NCBI RefSeq assembly: GCF_003977685.1
Contig: NZ_RYZH01000012.1
Coordinates: 1-64,000, forward strand
Source: Tautonia sociabilis
GTDB taxonomy: Bacteria > Planctomycetota > Planctomycetia > Isosphaerales > Isosphaeraceae
DNA length: 64,000 bases
Reading direction: 5' to 3'
Positions 8,857 through 17,879 of the stretch are shown piece after piece (the first letter of the stretch is position 1; every line of letters starts with the position of its first letter). The notes under the pieces were generated by a model that was not told the DNA's origin, did not search any database, and saw only the letters and a list, made by a program, of their open reading frames with translations. Made by a program: the position numbers and the translations under genes.

Positions 8857-9828
8857 TCAATAGTCGATCGTCCCGAACTCCCGGGCGGCGGCCGCCAGCA
8901 GGGCCGCCGCGAAGGCGGCCGAGGCCGCCAGGGAAAGGCCGGGGTGGAACGCGCCGAGAGAGCCGACGGCGTCGACCTCGGCGAGGGTGCTGAAGTGGTC
9001 GCCGGCTCCCATCGCGCGGTCCAGCAGCGCGACGAAGTCGGCCGGCTTGGGCAGGATCCAGTAGCCCAGCTCGACGGCCTCCCGGAACGGAGAGCCGACC
9101 TCCCCCGAGGAGCCGGCCGAGGCGACGAGCAGGTGCCGGCCTCGGTTCATCGCGAAGCAGAGGCACCAGAAGACGATCGAGCCGAAAGAAGCCGCCGAGG
9201 CGCTCCGGGTGCAGACGGCGATCAGGGACGAGGCGGCGTAGACGACCGCGAAGTGGCCCGCCAGCAGCGGTAGGCAGAGCAGGTAGGTCGGATCCCAGTC
9301 CCCCGACCGGATCCCCAGGGCCAGCCATGTGCCGCCGACGAAGACGGCCGCCTGCGCCGCCACGAACGCGACCGTCCCCACGTATTTTCCCATCAGCAGA
9401 TGCCAGCGTGGCACCGGCTTCGCCAGCAGCAGGGCCGACGACTCCGGCCGAAGGAACTCGGGCAGGAACGACGCCGCCCAGACCAGCGCGAGCAGCGTCC
9501 CGGCGGCGCCGGCCACCCACTTGGCCAGGATCACCCGGAGGAACCGGACCTCGTCCTCCGCCCCTCGGAAGAGCGGGACCTCCAGGCCGCCGAAGCCGAC
9601 GGCCAGACGGCCCGGCCGCTGGGAGGGATCGTCCAGGGGGAGCCCGTCGGCGCCGTAGAGCTCGATCTCGCCCTCGGGCCGGAGGGGAGGGCCGGGGTCG
9701 ATCCGGATGCTCAGACAGAGGGCCACGCAGAGGGCGCTCATGGCCAGGATCAGGCGAGAAAGCCGGGTGGCCTGCGCCTGCCGGAAGGTGTCTCGGACGA
9801 GCCAGAACGCGCAGGAGAAGCCGGTCAT
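8857..9828 (-). CDS. ABC-2 type transporter permease-like membrane protein
   Basis: A 323-aa membrane protein that most likely forms the channel for the ATPase encoded immediately upstream. The ATPase stop and this ATG overlap by 1 bp at 9828. Hydrophobic segments are visible near 22-42, 103-125, 150-172, 180-205, 210-230 and 295-315, with an extracytoplasmic loop of about 60 residues after the first. No substrate signature is present. It converges on ftsK with 90 bp between the stops. Family membership rests on topology and the ATPase neighbour rather than on a strong motif. Confidence 0.75.
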   Translation of the reverse strand: MTGFSCAFWLVRDTFRQAQATRLSRLILAMSALCVALCLSIRIDPGPPLRPEGEIELYGADGLPLDDPSQRPGRLAVGFGGLEVPLFRGAEDEVRFLRVILAKWVAGAAGTLLALVWAASFLPEFLRPESSALLLAKPVPRWHLLMGKYVGTVAFVAAQAAVFVGGTWLALGIRSGDWDPTYLLCLPLLAGHFAVVYAASSLIAVCTRSASAASFGSIVFWCLCFAMNRGRHLLVASAGSSGEVGSPFREAVELGYWILPKPADFVALLDRAMGAGDHFSTLAEVDAVGSLGAFHPGLSLAASAAFAAALLAAAAREFGTIDY

Positions 9829-10583
9829 CAGGCGGCCCCCGCGTCGAGGTCGAGCAGGGCCGAGCCAAGCGACCGACCCGGGTCGGTCCGGCTCCGGAGC
9901 GCTGTCGGCGAGCCGAGGAAGACCAAGCGGCCGGATCGGAGCACGGCGAGGCGGTCGCAGAGCCGCTCGGCGAGCCCGGGAAGGTGGGTGATGAGCACGG
10001 CCGTTTTCCCCGCCCGAGAGGCATCAACCAGGATCTCTTCGAGCAGGACGAAGCCGGAGAGGTCCATGCCCTCGGTCGGCTCGTCGAGCACCAGCAGGTC
10101 CGGGTCGTTGGCCAGGGCCTGGGCGATCGCAAGCCGCTGGACCATCCCCTTGCTGAATTGGGAGATGGGCTCCCGGCCTCGGTCGAGCAGGCCGACGCGG
10201 TCCAGCAGGGCCGGGATCCGTCGCCTGCGGACGGCCCGGGAGACCCCGGAGAGGGCGGCGAGATACGAGAGCAGCTCGGTGGCGGTCAGGTGGCCGGGGA
10301 AGACCGCGCGCTCGGGGACGTAGCCAACCCGGGCCAGCGTGGCCCGATCCGAGGCCGGCCGGCCCAGCCGGGTGACCCGGCCGGAGGTCGGCCGACAGAG
10401 CGACAGCAGCAGCTTCGCCAGCGTCGTCTTGCCGGATCGGTTCGGGCCGAGCAGGCCGACAATCTCTCCTGGCTCGACCCGGAAACCGACCTCGATAACA
10501 GCCTCCCGCCACGCCCCCCCCGGCCGGGAGGGAGGGTAGCGTTTGGTCACGGCCTCGAAGGCGACGGGGAACTCCTGGGGCAT
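9828..10583 (-). CDS. ABC transporter ATP-binding protein
   Basis: The 251-aa nucleotide-binding subunit of an ABC-2 type exporter. It shows Walker A LLGPNRSGKTT (about 43-53), the divergent signature QFSKGMVQR (about 136-144) typical of ABC-2 ATPases, Walker B LLVLDEPTEGMD (about 157-168) and the switch histidine in LITHLP. Arg replaces the usual Gly inside the Walker A loop, still compatible with GxxxxGKT. It is coupled to the downstream permease. It lies 76 bp after the TadG-like gene on the same strand, so it could be part of the same transcript. The substrate is unknown. Confidence 0.9.
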   Translation of the reverse strand: MPQEFPVAFEAVTKRYPPSRPGGAWREAVIEVGFRVEPGEIVGLLGPNRSGKTTLAKLLLSLCRPTSGRVTRLGRPASDRATLARVGYVPERAVFPGHLTATELLSYLAALSGVSRAVRRRRIPALLDRVGLLDRGREPISQFSKGMVQRLAIAQALANDPDLLVLDEPTEGMDLSGFVLLEEILVDASRAGKTAVLITHLPGLAERLCDRLAVLRSGRLVFLGSPTALRSRTDPGRSLGSALLDLDAGAA

Positions 10584-10659
10584 CGGATGGGTCCCGAATT
10601 CCGGTCAGGCTCGGTCTCGGATCGCTTGGGGCAGTTGGGCCGACGCCATCGGGGTGGGG

Positions 10660-13203
10660 TCACTCAATGAGCGAGACCGAAACGCCGTCGTCCATCACCC
10701 GGCTGAACGCCTGGCGGAGCCGGTCCTTGCGCTCGTCCAGGGTACCAATGCACCACTTGTAGCCGTCCCTCGGATCGCTGGAGGAACTGGGAAAGCGGGT
10801 GCCGCCGATGGCGGAGATCTTCTGGAGCAGGTCGACAGCGCTGGCCTGGCCGGAGGCGGTGGGCTCGAAGAGGGGGCCGAAGGCGATCGTGTGGATCACA
10901 ACCGGCTTGCGGGGGGTGGAGTAGCCGGGGCCAGTGCTGGGGTCGTCCTCCCGGGCCGCGATGCGGCGAACGACCGCGAGCAGATCCCCCTCGTTGTAGC
11001 CCCCCGCCCGGATGGTGTCCCCCGGCAGGATTCGGTAGTAGGAGCGGTTCGCCCCGGCGTCGTGGAACCCCCCGTCGGGCCGGGTGTTGACGTTGGCCAT
11101 GCCGTCGGTCTCGAGCACGACGAGACGCTGGGCCCCCTTGCGGCCCAGGCCGCCGGCGCCGGCCAATCGGACGGTCTGGCTGGACGAGAGCTGGTTGTAG
11201 GCGAGCATGAAGCCGTGCTGGGTGGCGGTGTTCGACGTGTAGTCGCCGAAGGCGCGGGGGGTCTGCTCGCCATCGGGGTCCCAGGGGCGGACGTCCTGCT
11301 CCCCGGAATGGGGAGGGAACCAGAGGCCGTCGATCATGCCGTCGTAGTCGCGACCGAGGTTGAACTGGGCCTGGTTGAAGGCGCCGGTGCGTTCCCCCTG
11401 GAAGCGGGGGCGGCTGAAGAGGATGATCGAGACCAGGTCGTTGGGGTGGTTGTTCTTGATGTCTTGCAGGGCGCCGGAGATGCCGAGCTTGGCCGGATAC
11501 ATCGAGATATCCCTGGCCGTTCCTGGCAGCAGCCCGGTGTCGGAGATGAACTGGACCATCGTCATCGGCCCGAACCAGAAGCGGTGGCGGGGGCGCTGGG
11601 GGTTGTCGTCGTAGTCCATGTAGCGGGTGGAGGGTTTGCCGTCGATGTCTCGGCTGCCCCAGTTGAAGTCGGGGCCGTAGGAGCAGGCCGGCTGGCCGGG
11701 CCTCACGATCGAGCCGTTGGGGCTGCGCCAGACGCCGATGACGTAGTCGATGTACTCCTTCCAGAACCGCTGGTCCTGGTCGGCGATCAGGTCATTGCGC
11801 CGGGAATGGTCGTAGGCCGAGGCGGGGACGTCGTCCGGGATCGCGCTGTAGTAGAGGAGCCGGCCGGCTCGGAGCCGCGGCGGGAAGGGGTTCGGGCCGC
11901 TCTTGATCCAGGAGAGGATGGCCCGGTAGTTGATCACATAGCGGCCGGAGGGATCGCGCAGGGCACCCGAGCTGTCGAAGAGCTGGGTGTTGTCGTCCAT
12001 CGGCCCGCCGAAATGGGGATAGGAGCCGCCGTCGTGGAGGAAGAAGCGATTCCGCCAGTCGGCCACCCGCCGGCCGGAGGAGTCGGGGTTGGGGAGCGAG
12101 GGATGGCGGCCGACGGGGCTGGGGGGCCAGATGAAGAAGGTCTTGCCCCAGTACTTCGGGCCCAGGGTATACCCCTTGAAGAGGCGGTCCTGGACGATCG
12201 GGTCGGCGACGTGGTTTTCGAGGTCGTTGCGGGCGGCGGTGCGGGCGGAGGAGGAGCCGCGGCCCTCGGCCCGGTAGGAGCGGTAGAGGTAGTAAAAGTC
12301 GTAGCCGTAGTCCTCGAAGTCGCTGTCGCGGCCGTTGCCGACCACCTCGGCGAGGGTGTGGGCGTAGCTGGAGCCGGTGTGGCCGTTGGTCAGCAGCGGG
12401 AGATCACCCCCTGGGGAGCGGTCGTACTCGTCGGGCTCGGGGGAGAAGGCGGGGAGGGCCTCCTCTCCCCGGGAGTGCTGGTGGAAGCCCTCGACCAGAG
12501 GGGGGAGCCCCAGGGCCTCCTGGGTGATGTTGCACTTGCCGACGCGGGGGTCGGTGCTGGTGGTTTGGAGCCTGGCACCGTTGACGTCGCTGTAGTGGCC
12601 GAAGCGGGGGAAGATCGGGTCGCGGTTGTTGGGGCTGTTGTTGGCCGAGCCGAGGTAGCCCTCGTTGTTCCACAGGTCGCTCTCGTTGTTCATCGACCCG
12701 GAGAAGTCCAGGATGATCGTCACGTCCCTGGGGCGGTGGGCGGCGGTGGCGGTGGCCACGAGATCGATGTGGTTGAACCCCAGGGTGCGCGCGAAGGCGG
12801 TGTCGAGGCGGTGGCGGACGGTCACCCGGGTGAGGTTGTAGGTGTCCGGGGGGACGGGGGGGTAGCGGGGCGAGAACCGCTCGGTCAGTCGATCGTAGTG
12901 GTAGGATCCGTGCTCCACCTCGACGGCTTCGGGAGAGGGGGCCCGGTTGAGGATCTGGTTGCGGCCCGCGGCCTGCCTCGCCTTGCTCGTGGCCAGGCCC
13001 AGGTCTTGCGGGCTGCTGCCGTCCAGCGCCCGGGCGCCGGCCAGGGCGGCGGAGTCGGCGGCGTTCTGGCAGTCGGAGCGAGCCGCGGCGAGCAGGCCGA
13101 TGTCGACCGCCAGCGCGACGAAGCCGCAGAGGCTCACCAGGAACATGGCCACGACCGGCGCGATCGTGCCCCGACGTCGTCGGGATCGAGATCGAATCGT
13201 CAT
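10660..13203 (-). CDS. TadG-like secreted/membrane protein with von Willebrand factor A domain
   Basis: An 847-aa protein with a positively charged start followed by one hydrophobic helix (about 12-35) and the TadG-like segment CQNAADSAALAGARALDG. From about 150 the vWA domain appears: DVTIILDFSGSMN contains the DxSxS metal-ion-dependent adhesion site, and VVLETDGMANVN near 625 supplies the later MIDAS aspartate. Between them is an insertion of several hundred residues, unusually long for a vWA domain and rich in Tyr, Asp, Asn and Arg. Related proteins are linked to Flp/Tad pili or surface adhesion. Upstream on the same strand are two TadE-like genes. No tadA, tadB or tadC is in the window, so a complete pilus machine is not shown here. 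Confidence 0.8.
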   Translation of the reverse strand: MTIRSRSRRRRGTIAPVVAMFLVSLCGFVALAVDIGLLAAARSDCQNAADSAALAGARALDGSSPQDLGLATSKARQAAGRNQILNRAPSPEAVEVEHGSYHYDRLTERFSPRYPPVPPDTYNLTRVTVRHRLDTAFARTLGFNHIDLVATATAAHRPRDVTIILDFSGSMNNESDLWNNEGYLGSANNSPNNRDPIFPRFGHYSDVNGARLQTTSTDPRVGKCNITQEALGLPPLVEGFHQHSRGEEALPAFSPEPDEYDRSPGGDLPLLTNGHTGSSYAHTLAEVVGNGRDSDFEDYGYDFYYLYRSYRAEGRGSSSARTAARNDLENHVADPIVQDRLFKGYTLGPKYWGKTFFIWPPSPVGRHPSLPNPDSSGRRVADWRNRFFLHDGGSYPHFGGPMDDNTQLFDSSGALRDPSGRYVINYRAILSWIKSGPNPFPPRLRAGRLLYYSAIPDDVPASAYDHSRRNDLIADQDQRFWKEYIDYVIGVWRSPNGSIVRPGQPACSYGPDFNWGSRDIDGKPSTRYMDYDDNPQRPRHRFWFGPMTMVQFISDTGLLPGTARDISMYPAKLGISGALQDIKNNHPNDLVSIILFSRPRFQGERTGAFNQAQFNLGRDYDGMIDGLWFPPHSGEQDVRPWDPDGEQTPRAFGDYTSNTATQHGFMLAYNQLSSSQTVRLAGAGGLGRKGAQRLVVLETDGMANVNTRPDGGFHDAGANRSYYRILPGDTIRAGGYNEGDLLAVVRRIAAREDDPSTGPGYSTPRKPVVIHTIAFGPLFEPTASGQASAVDLLQKISAIGGTRFPSSSSDPRDGYKWCIGTLDERKDRLRQAFSRVMDDGVSVSLIE

Positions 13204-13331
13204 CGGTTTCTTGCCCCGGATGGTGGTCGAATCGGGAGGTGAGCGTCACGGAGCGATGGCTTGGAAGGCTTTCCCGTCCCCTAGGGCCGGGTCTGAGCGG
13301 CGTCGACCTTGTCTCTCCGAGCGATCCGGGC

Positions 13332-13850
13332 TCAGTCCCCTTCGCTTCGGGCGATGGATCGGGAGGAGAGGGGGATCGGGTCGGGGACGATCCCGAAGGT
13401 CGGCACGATCGGGGTGTATCGGGCGTTGATCTGGACGGCGATCCCCTCGCCGAAGGCGGAGTCGGTCCAGTGGCCGTCGGGGTTGCCGTCGGTGTCGATC
13501 CGGTAGATGAGGATCTCCGGGGGCTCCTCGAAGCGGGTCCCCACGAGCAGACGCTCGGCGGCCTCCCGGATCTCCTGCTCGGTCGTGCCGTAGGTCCCCG
13601 AGGCCGCCTGGCGAGCGGCCGCCCGGGCGGCGTTGTCGAGCAGGGGAGTGGTCATCAGCAGGCATCCCGACTCGAAGACGCCCAGGATCAGCATCAGGGC
13701 GATGTTCAGGACGATGGCCGTCTCCACGACGGTCGCCCCTCGCCTTCTGGTCCTCGCCGCGCCCGGCTCGGCACGCATCGGTTCGGCTCCGCTGTTCGGC
13801 GGGCGGACACCGGGCGCCGGGTCCGCTCGGCCGTGAACTCCGTGCGTCAT
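13332..13850 (-). CDS. TadE-like pilus assembly/pseudopilin protein
   Basis: A 172-aa protein with the TadE signature RRGATVVETAIVLNIALMLILGVFE: a basic stretch, a conserved glutamate and a hydrophobic helix. The remainder is predicted to be outside the membrane. Its ATG overlaps the stop of the preceding tadE-like gene in an ATGA, which shows translational coupling. A later methionine (about residue 25) is a possible alternative start closer to the basic stretch. The vWA gene follows after 128 bp. Confidence 0.8.
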   Translation of the reverse strand: MTHGVHGRADPAPGVRPPNSGAEPMRAEPGAARTRRRGATVVETAIVLNIALMLILGVFESGCLLMTTPLLDNAARAAARQAASGTYGTTEQEIREAAERLLVGTRFEEPPEILIYRIDTDGNPDGHWTDSAFGEGIAVQINARYTPIVPTFGIVPDPIPLSSRSIARSEGD

Positions 13851-14329
13851 TCAATCGTCGGCTCCGGGGGAGCCGGATAGGGTTTGTCCTTCATCGAGTA
13901 CCAGACGGCCCGGCCGCTGAGCGTCGTCTCGTCCGTCGTGATGACCCGGACGTCGACCTTCCGGACGGCATCAAAGGGGATGGTGACGACGACTTCCAGC
14001 TCGTCGAACTGGGAGGCCGCTCCCGGGCCGGCGGCCGGGTTGGTCAGGTTTGACACGCTGACCGAGACACGGTCGGTCGGCACCCCCGAGAGCCTCAGGT
14101 AGTCGAGCACGACCCCGACGACCTCGGCCTCGGTGAGCTGTCCGGTCGAGGCCTGCCGGCCCCCCTCTCGGGCGGCGGCACCGAGGACCTGTCGGACGCC
14201 GACCAGGGTCCCCACCTCCCACAGGCCGAAGAAGAACAGCAGCAGGATCGGGAGCACCAGGGCCAGCTCGACGGCGGCCACCCCGCGCCGCTTCCTGCGA
14301 CCTCGCTCCGGGATCGGACCGGCTCTCAT
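13847..14329 (-). CDS. TadE-like pilus assembly/pseudopilin protein
   Basis: A TadE-family protein with RKRRGVAAVELALVLPILLLFFFG near its N-terminus, then about 120 extracytoplasmic residues. I place the start at 14329 (160 aa) because GGAG lies 7 bp upstream of that ATG and a TAGAAT -10-like hexamer at 14386-14391 would leave a leader of about 50 nt. An in-frame ATG at 14377 would add 16 residues and would be almost leaderless. It is the first gene of the run tadE-tadE-vWA and is coupled to the next by a 4-bp overlap. Confidence 0.78.
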   Translation of the reverse strand: MRAGPIPERGRRKRRGVAAVELALVLPILLLFFFGLWEVGTLVGVRQVLGAAAREGGRQASTGQLTEAEVVGVVLDYLRLSGVPTDRVSVSVSNLTNPAAGPGAASQFDELEVVVTIPFDAVRKVDVRVITTDETTLSGRAVWYSMKDKPYPAPPEPTIE

Positions 14330-14385
14330 CTCCACACTCCGAGCCAATCGGCCGGCGGCCCGAGCCTCAGGCCGCATCTCCTAGG

Positions 14386-14391
14386 ATTCTA
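14386..14391 (-). promoter_or_regulatory. Possible -10 element upstream of the tadE-like operon
   Basis: TAGAAT on the minus strand, about 57 bp upstream of the preferred start of the first tadE-like gene. No convincing -35 hexamer is present at the right distance, so this is a weak call. Confidence 0.3.
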
Positions 14392-14950
14392 AGACTGGAC
14401 AGGCCGCATTCACCAGGACTCTAGGACATGCCCGAATCTTCGTTTCAAAAAAATCAACGACGGAATCTGTGGAGGCGGGCCGGCAGTCGCGGTCGCGGTC
14501 AGGAGATCACTGGGCCGGGAGGGGTGGGCTCGGCGGCCGGGAACCCTGGCGAGCGGGGCGGGGAAGTCGCCGAGTTCGAGGGACCTGGTGAGCAACGGGG
14601 CGCAGTCGGCGGCCCCGGCCCGAGGGCGCTGATTGGAGAAGGTGTTTTTGGTGACGGTGATCAGGGAGGCGGGGAGGCCGCGGAGGGCTCGGGCGACGTC
14701 GACGGCCGCCGCCGGCGGGACCGACCCCCGGGACGGCCCCGGCCCCGCCGGGCGCCTTCGAGCCCGGATCGTTTGGCATCGCTCCACCACTCCTCCGGTG
14801 TCCCGACAGCCGGGACTGGTCGCGACGAGCCCTCCTCGTCCCGCGGCCTGGAGCCGGCCAATCAGTCGAGTTGAATCGTTGCGGTCATTAATGCAGCCGA
14901 GGCCGCGGGGCGGTTGCATACCGTAGGCCGCTCCCATCGGTCGCGACCGA
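14392..14950. other. Intergenic region between tadE operon and nadE stop
   Basis: About 560 bases with no supported gene. Frames on both strands give Gly/Pro/Arg-rich translations without a family. An A7 run at about 14446-14452 lies well past the nadE stop on the strand that would read it as T7; no strong hairpin precedes it. Confidence 0.5.
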
Positions 14951-17047
14951 TCACGGGGAATCGGCCGAGCCGAGGGCGTCGACCAGGCGATCCAGCTCGG
15001 CCAGCTCCTCGGTGAAGGGGGCCTGCACGGGGGGGAACCGGAAGCCGGTCTTGGGGTCGAGGTCGAAGGCGGTGACTCGGAAGCTGATGGCGAACCGCTC
15101 TCGCTTCCACTGCGCCCGGCAAAACATGCGGACAAACTTGCGGATGTGGGCGGCGAAGGCGCGAGCATCGCCGCCGTAGGAGTCGCGCACGGCCGGCCAG
15201 AGGCGGCGGAACATCTCGACCGGGTCCAGCGAGAGTTGGACGAAGGCATACATCAACTGGTCGAGCACGGGGAAGGGCATCAGGTCGGCCTCGTCGGTCT
15301 GCGCCTGGCCCGGCGGGCGCAGCTCGGCGGTGGCCTCCATCACGTTGATCAGCTCGAACCCCTTCAGACCGTGGAACTCGGCCGCCCAGGAGAGGTAGAG
15401 CTTCACCAGGCTCTTGGGCACGTCGGCGATCGGGGCCAGGCCGCCGGAACTGTCGCCGTCCATCGTGGTGTAGCCGACGGCCGCCTCGCTCTTGTTGCTG
15501 GTGACCAGCAGCAGCGAGCCGTGCAGGTTGGCGACGGTCCAGATCAGGGTCCCCCGCAGCCGGGCCTGGATGTTCTGGAGCGTCAGGTCGTGCTCCGGGT
15601 TGGACCAGGAGAGGACCTCCCCGGTCAGTCGGGAGACGGTTTCCTCGCAGGAGTCGAGCGCCTCCTGGATCCCTCCCTCGTAGTAGGTCGCCCCGACCTC
15701 CGCGGCCACGGCCCGGGCGGCGGCCCGGGTGGCCTCTCCGGAGTTCTCGGTGGCGAGGTAGGCGCAGTAGAACCGATCGGCGACGAGCCGGCGGACCTCC
15801 TCGGCCGACCGGCCCGGGTGGCTGTAACGGTACATCCGGTTGACCAGCAGCGCGACCATCGCGCTGTCGCGGCCCCCCGAAAGCGCCAGACAGCACGAGG
15901 GAACGCCGGTCTTGGCGACGTAGTCGCGCAGGGCGAGGCTCAGGGCCAGCTCCAGCTCCAGGTGGTTCAGGTCCCCTTCGACGATCCGTCTCCCCTGGAA
16001 GACGGTGTCCTCCAGGTATCGGAGCGAGGGATCCGGGTGCTCCGGCTCGGGGGGAAGGTAGTACGGCGGGGGAGGAGGGGCGGCCTTCTCGGTGCCGTAC
16101 CGGCCGGGAACGCGCACCGAGGGAGCAACGGAGCCGAACTCGCCGCCGTAGGTACGGGCGAGCTGGCCGCGCCAGGAGCCTTCCTCCATGCGAACGTGGC
16201 GGATCTCGCCCAGGTCGACGACGCGATGGACCAGCTCCCACTCGCGGTCGAAGACGAACCGGCGCCCTTCTGCCTCGATCCGGCCGTTGGTGGCGATGAA
16301 CAGGCTACCGTCGAAGATCAACCGGGTGGCGTCGCACCCCAGCAACGAGGCATACAGATAAACGCAATGGTCCTCCAGGCTGATCTGCCGGACCAGTCGG
16401 CGCCGCATCCGGTGCTTGCCGATGCGGAACCAGGAGGCCGAGGGGTTCAGCAGGATCTCGGCCCCGGCCAGGGCGTAGGTGGAGCCGGGGCGGATGCCTC
16501 GCCAGGCGTCCTCGCAGATCTCGAAGGCGACGACCCCCAGCCCCGGCAGGTCGAACATCTGGGTGCCCAGCGGAGCGGTGGTGCCGTCGGGCCCGCGCAG
16601 CTCGACGAGCCGGCCGTGGGGCCAGGGATTGAAGTAGCGGTTCTCGTACTCGACGTCGCCGGTCGCCAGGTTCTCCTTGGCGGTCAGGCCGACGAGCCGG
16701 CCATCGGCCAGCAGGGCCATCGCGTTGTAGACGACCCCCTCGAACAGGACCGGCAGGCCGACGGCGACGGCGATCCCCGCGGTCGCGTCGGCCAGGGCGA
16801 CGAGTCGGTCCCAGGAGCGCTCCATCGTCCCGGTGCGGTGCAGGCGGTCTTCCAGGCTGTAGCCGGGAATGCACATCTCCGGCAGGCAAAGCAGCCGCAC
16901 CCCCTCATCCCGGGCCGAGGCGATCACCTCCCGGATGCGACGGTCGTTCCCCTGCCAGTCGCCCACCGTCTGATTCAGTGACGCGACCGCCACATGCGCC
17001 TGATGCCGACCGATCACAGGGAATACCTCCCGGGCCCGAACCGACAC
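14951..17047 (-). CDS. nadE: Glutamine-dependent NAD(+) synthetase
   Basis: It converts deamido-NAD, glutamine and ATP to NAD, the last step of NAD synthesis. The 698-aa two-domain form has an N-terminal nitrilase-type glutaminase with the catalytic triad Glu57 (LPEMCIPGY), Lys124 (TAKENLATG) and Cys178 (FEICEDAW). The C-terminal synthetase has the ATP-pyrophosphatase loop LSGGRDSAMV at about 389-398. Length agrees with the bacterial/eukaryotic glutamine-dependent type. It is divergent from the 17.2-20.6 kb module, with the intergenic region holding a promoter for the latter. Confidence 0.96.
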   Translation of the reverse strand: MSVRAREVFPVIGRHQAHVAVASLNQTVGDWQGNDRRIREVIASARDEGVRLLCLPEMCIPGYSLEDRLHRTGTMERSWDRLVALADATAGIAVAVGLPVLFEGVVYNAMALLADGRLVGLTAKENLATGDVEYENRYFNPWPHGRLVELRGPDGTTAPLGTQMFDLPGLGVVAFEICEDAWRGIRPGSTYALAGAEILLNPSASWFRIGKHRMRRRLVRQISLEDHCVYLYASLLGCDATRLIFDGSLFIATNGRIEAEGRRFVFDREWELVHRVVDLGEIRHVRMEEGSWRGQLARTYGGEFGSVAPSVRVPGRYGTEKAAPPPPPYYLPPEPEHPDPSLRYLEDTVFQGRRIVEGDLNHLELELALSLALRDYVAKTGVPSCCLALSGGRDSAMVALLVNRMYRYSHPGRSAEEVRRLVADRFYCAYLATENSGEATRAAARAVAAEVGATYYEGGIQEALDSCEETVSRLTGEVLSWSNPEHDLTLQNIQARLRGTLIWTVANLHGSLLLVTSNKSEAAVGYTTMDGDSSGGLAPIADVPKSLVKLYLSWAAEFHGLKGFELINVMEATAELRPPGQAQTDEADLMPFPVLDQLMYAFVQLSLDPVEMFRRLWPAVRDSYGGDARAFAAHIRKFVRMFCRAQWKRERFAISFRVTAFDLDPKTGFRFPPVQAPFTEELAELDRLVDALGSADSP

Positions 17048-17346
17048 GATCCCTCCCGATCACTGTAGGGACCGCCCCCATCGGCGCCCAGATCGAGCCG
17101 ATCCCGAGATCGCCCGGAGTTGGCCCCGACGCGGGGCGACACAACCGCCGGCCTCGCCCGATCAAGGTTCAACGAAAAAAGACGATCGCCACCTTGACAG
17201 CCACTCGTCTCGCTCTTATATGATGGCGTACCGGGCCGCTTCCCCGGCCCAATCTGCTCTCGCCATCACGTTGCGATCGCAACTCGGCTCCCTGTGCAAT
17301 TCGCCGAACCTTCCGATGCACCGGTATCACCGGAGGAGTCTTCCTC
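17048..17346. other. Divergent intergenic region with promoter and long leader
   Basis: It separates nadE (minus) from the lipoprotein gene (plus). The plus-strand promoter at 17194-17222 leaves a leader of roughly 118 nt. I see no riboswitch-like conserved structure in the leader. No clear promoter for nadE could be defined. Confidence 0.5.
17194..17222 (+). promoter_or_regulatory. Strong sigma-70 type promoter of the envelope module
   Basis: A perfect -35 TTGACA (17194-17199), a 17-bp spacer and -10 TATATG (17217-17222). The AT-rich -10 stands out against the very GC-rich surroundings. The predicted start is near 17229, about 118 nt before the lipoprotein ATG. Confidence 0.75.
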
Positions 17347-17520
17347 ATGAGCGGTGCCGCGGTTCGGACCCTGGCGCTGGCGATCGGCCTGTTCCCAACC
17401 CTCCTCATCGCGGGATGCGGCCAGCCGGCCGTGCCCCCTGAGCGAGGACGCGAGGGCGTGCCGAACGCGACCGGCCAGGTGGTGCGACCTGAGACGGTCG
17501 AGGTGGTTGAATCACCCTGA
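17347..17520 (+). CDS. Small lipoprotein
   Basis: A 57-aa product with an N-terminal signal (MSGAAVRTLALAIGLFPTL) ending in the lipobox LIAGC at about 20-24, so the mature protein would start with Cys24 and be about 34 residues. The mature part is polar, with no known domain. A good Shine-Dalgarno, GGAGGA, lies about 8 bp before the ATG, and the strong promoter at 17194 drives it. Small lipoproteins of this type commonly sit beside DUF1559 genes in planctomycetes. The stop lies just before the DUF1573-like remnant, so it may alternatively be the surviving 5' end of a longer frameshifted gene. Confidence 0.7.
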   Translation: MSGAAVRTLALAIGLFPTLLIAGCGQPAVPPERGREGVPNATGQVVRPETVEVVESP

Positions 17521-17879
17521 TTTGGGCCCGAGCCGTTGAGCCCTGGCGGCAACCGATCCGGTGGCGCGTCACGCCCCGGATTCAAGTTGCACCGCCAGGC
17601 CTGGTCCTCTCGCCGGGAGACTCCGAGTGGCGTCGTGTGGTCGTGCGGTCAAGCGATCGTCCGATCCGTATTGTCGGAGTCTCGGGCCCGGCGCTCCGGG
17701 AACCCCCCGTGTGACCGGAGGGAAGCGAACTCGTCCACGAGCTCCGGCTCGCGTTCGCGCCGGGCCGGATCGCCGACGGAGCGGCGGCCGACGTGACCAT
17801 CGCCACGGATCACCCCGGCCAGCCCACGGTTGTCTTGAGTGTGGTCACGCTCGGGACCAATCAGGAAACCAACCCATGA
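17511..17879 (+). pseudogene. DUF1573-like protein remnant with in-frame stop
   Basis: In the frame ending at TGA 17877-17879, the conceptual product runs through one internal TGA (17712-17714). Before the stop it reads IQVAPPGLVLSPGD then VVVRSSDRPIRIVGVSGPAL; after it ELVHELRLAFAPGRIADG then DVTIATDHPGQPTVVLSVVT. This resembles the C-terminal immunoglobulin-like half of DUF1573 proteins, which are secreted beta-sandwich proteins common in planctomycetes and Bacteroidota. No start codon or N-terminal half is visible in this frame. The final TGA overlaps the ATG of the DUF1559 gene as ATGA, the relic of a translationally coupled pair. Family assignment is by pattern only. Confidence 0.6.

Noticed and set aside
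10543-13242. An 899-codon plus-strand frame antisense to the vWA gene
   Set aside because: It is Gly/Val-rich and repetitive, with no family; the opposite strand has a signal helix and MIDAS motif.
14428-14874. A plus-strand 148-codon frame (MPESSFQKNQRR...) in the nadE-tadE gap
   Set aside because: Gly/Arg-rich after the first 15 residues, no ribosome-binding site, and no strand-specific codon signal.
15146-16981. A 611-codon plus-strand frame antisense to nadE
   Set aside because: No domain, and the opposite strand has both catalytic centres of NAD synthetase.
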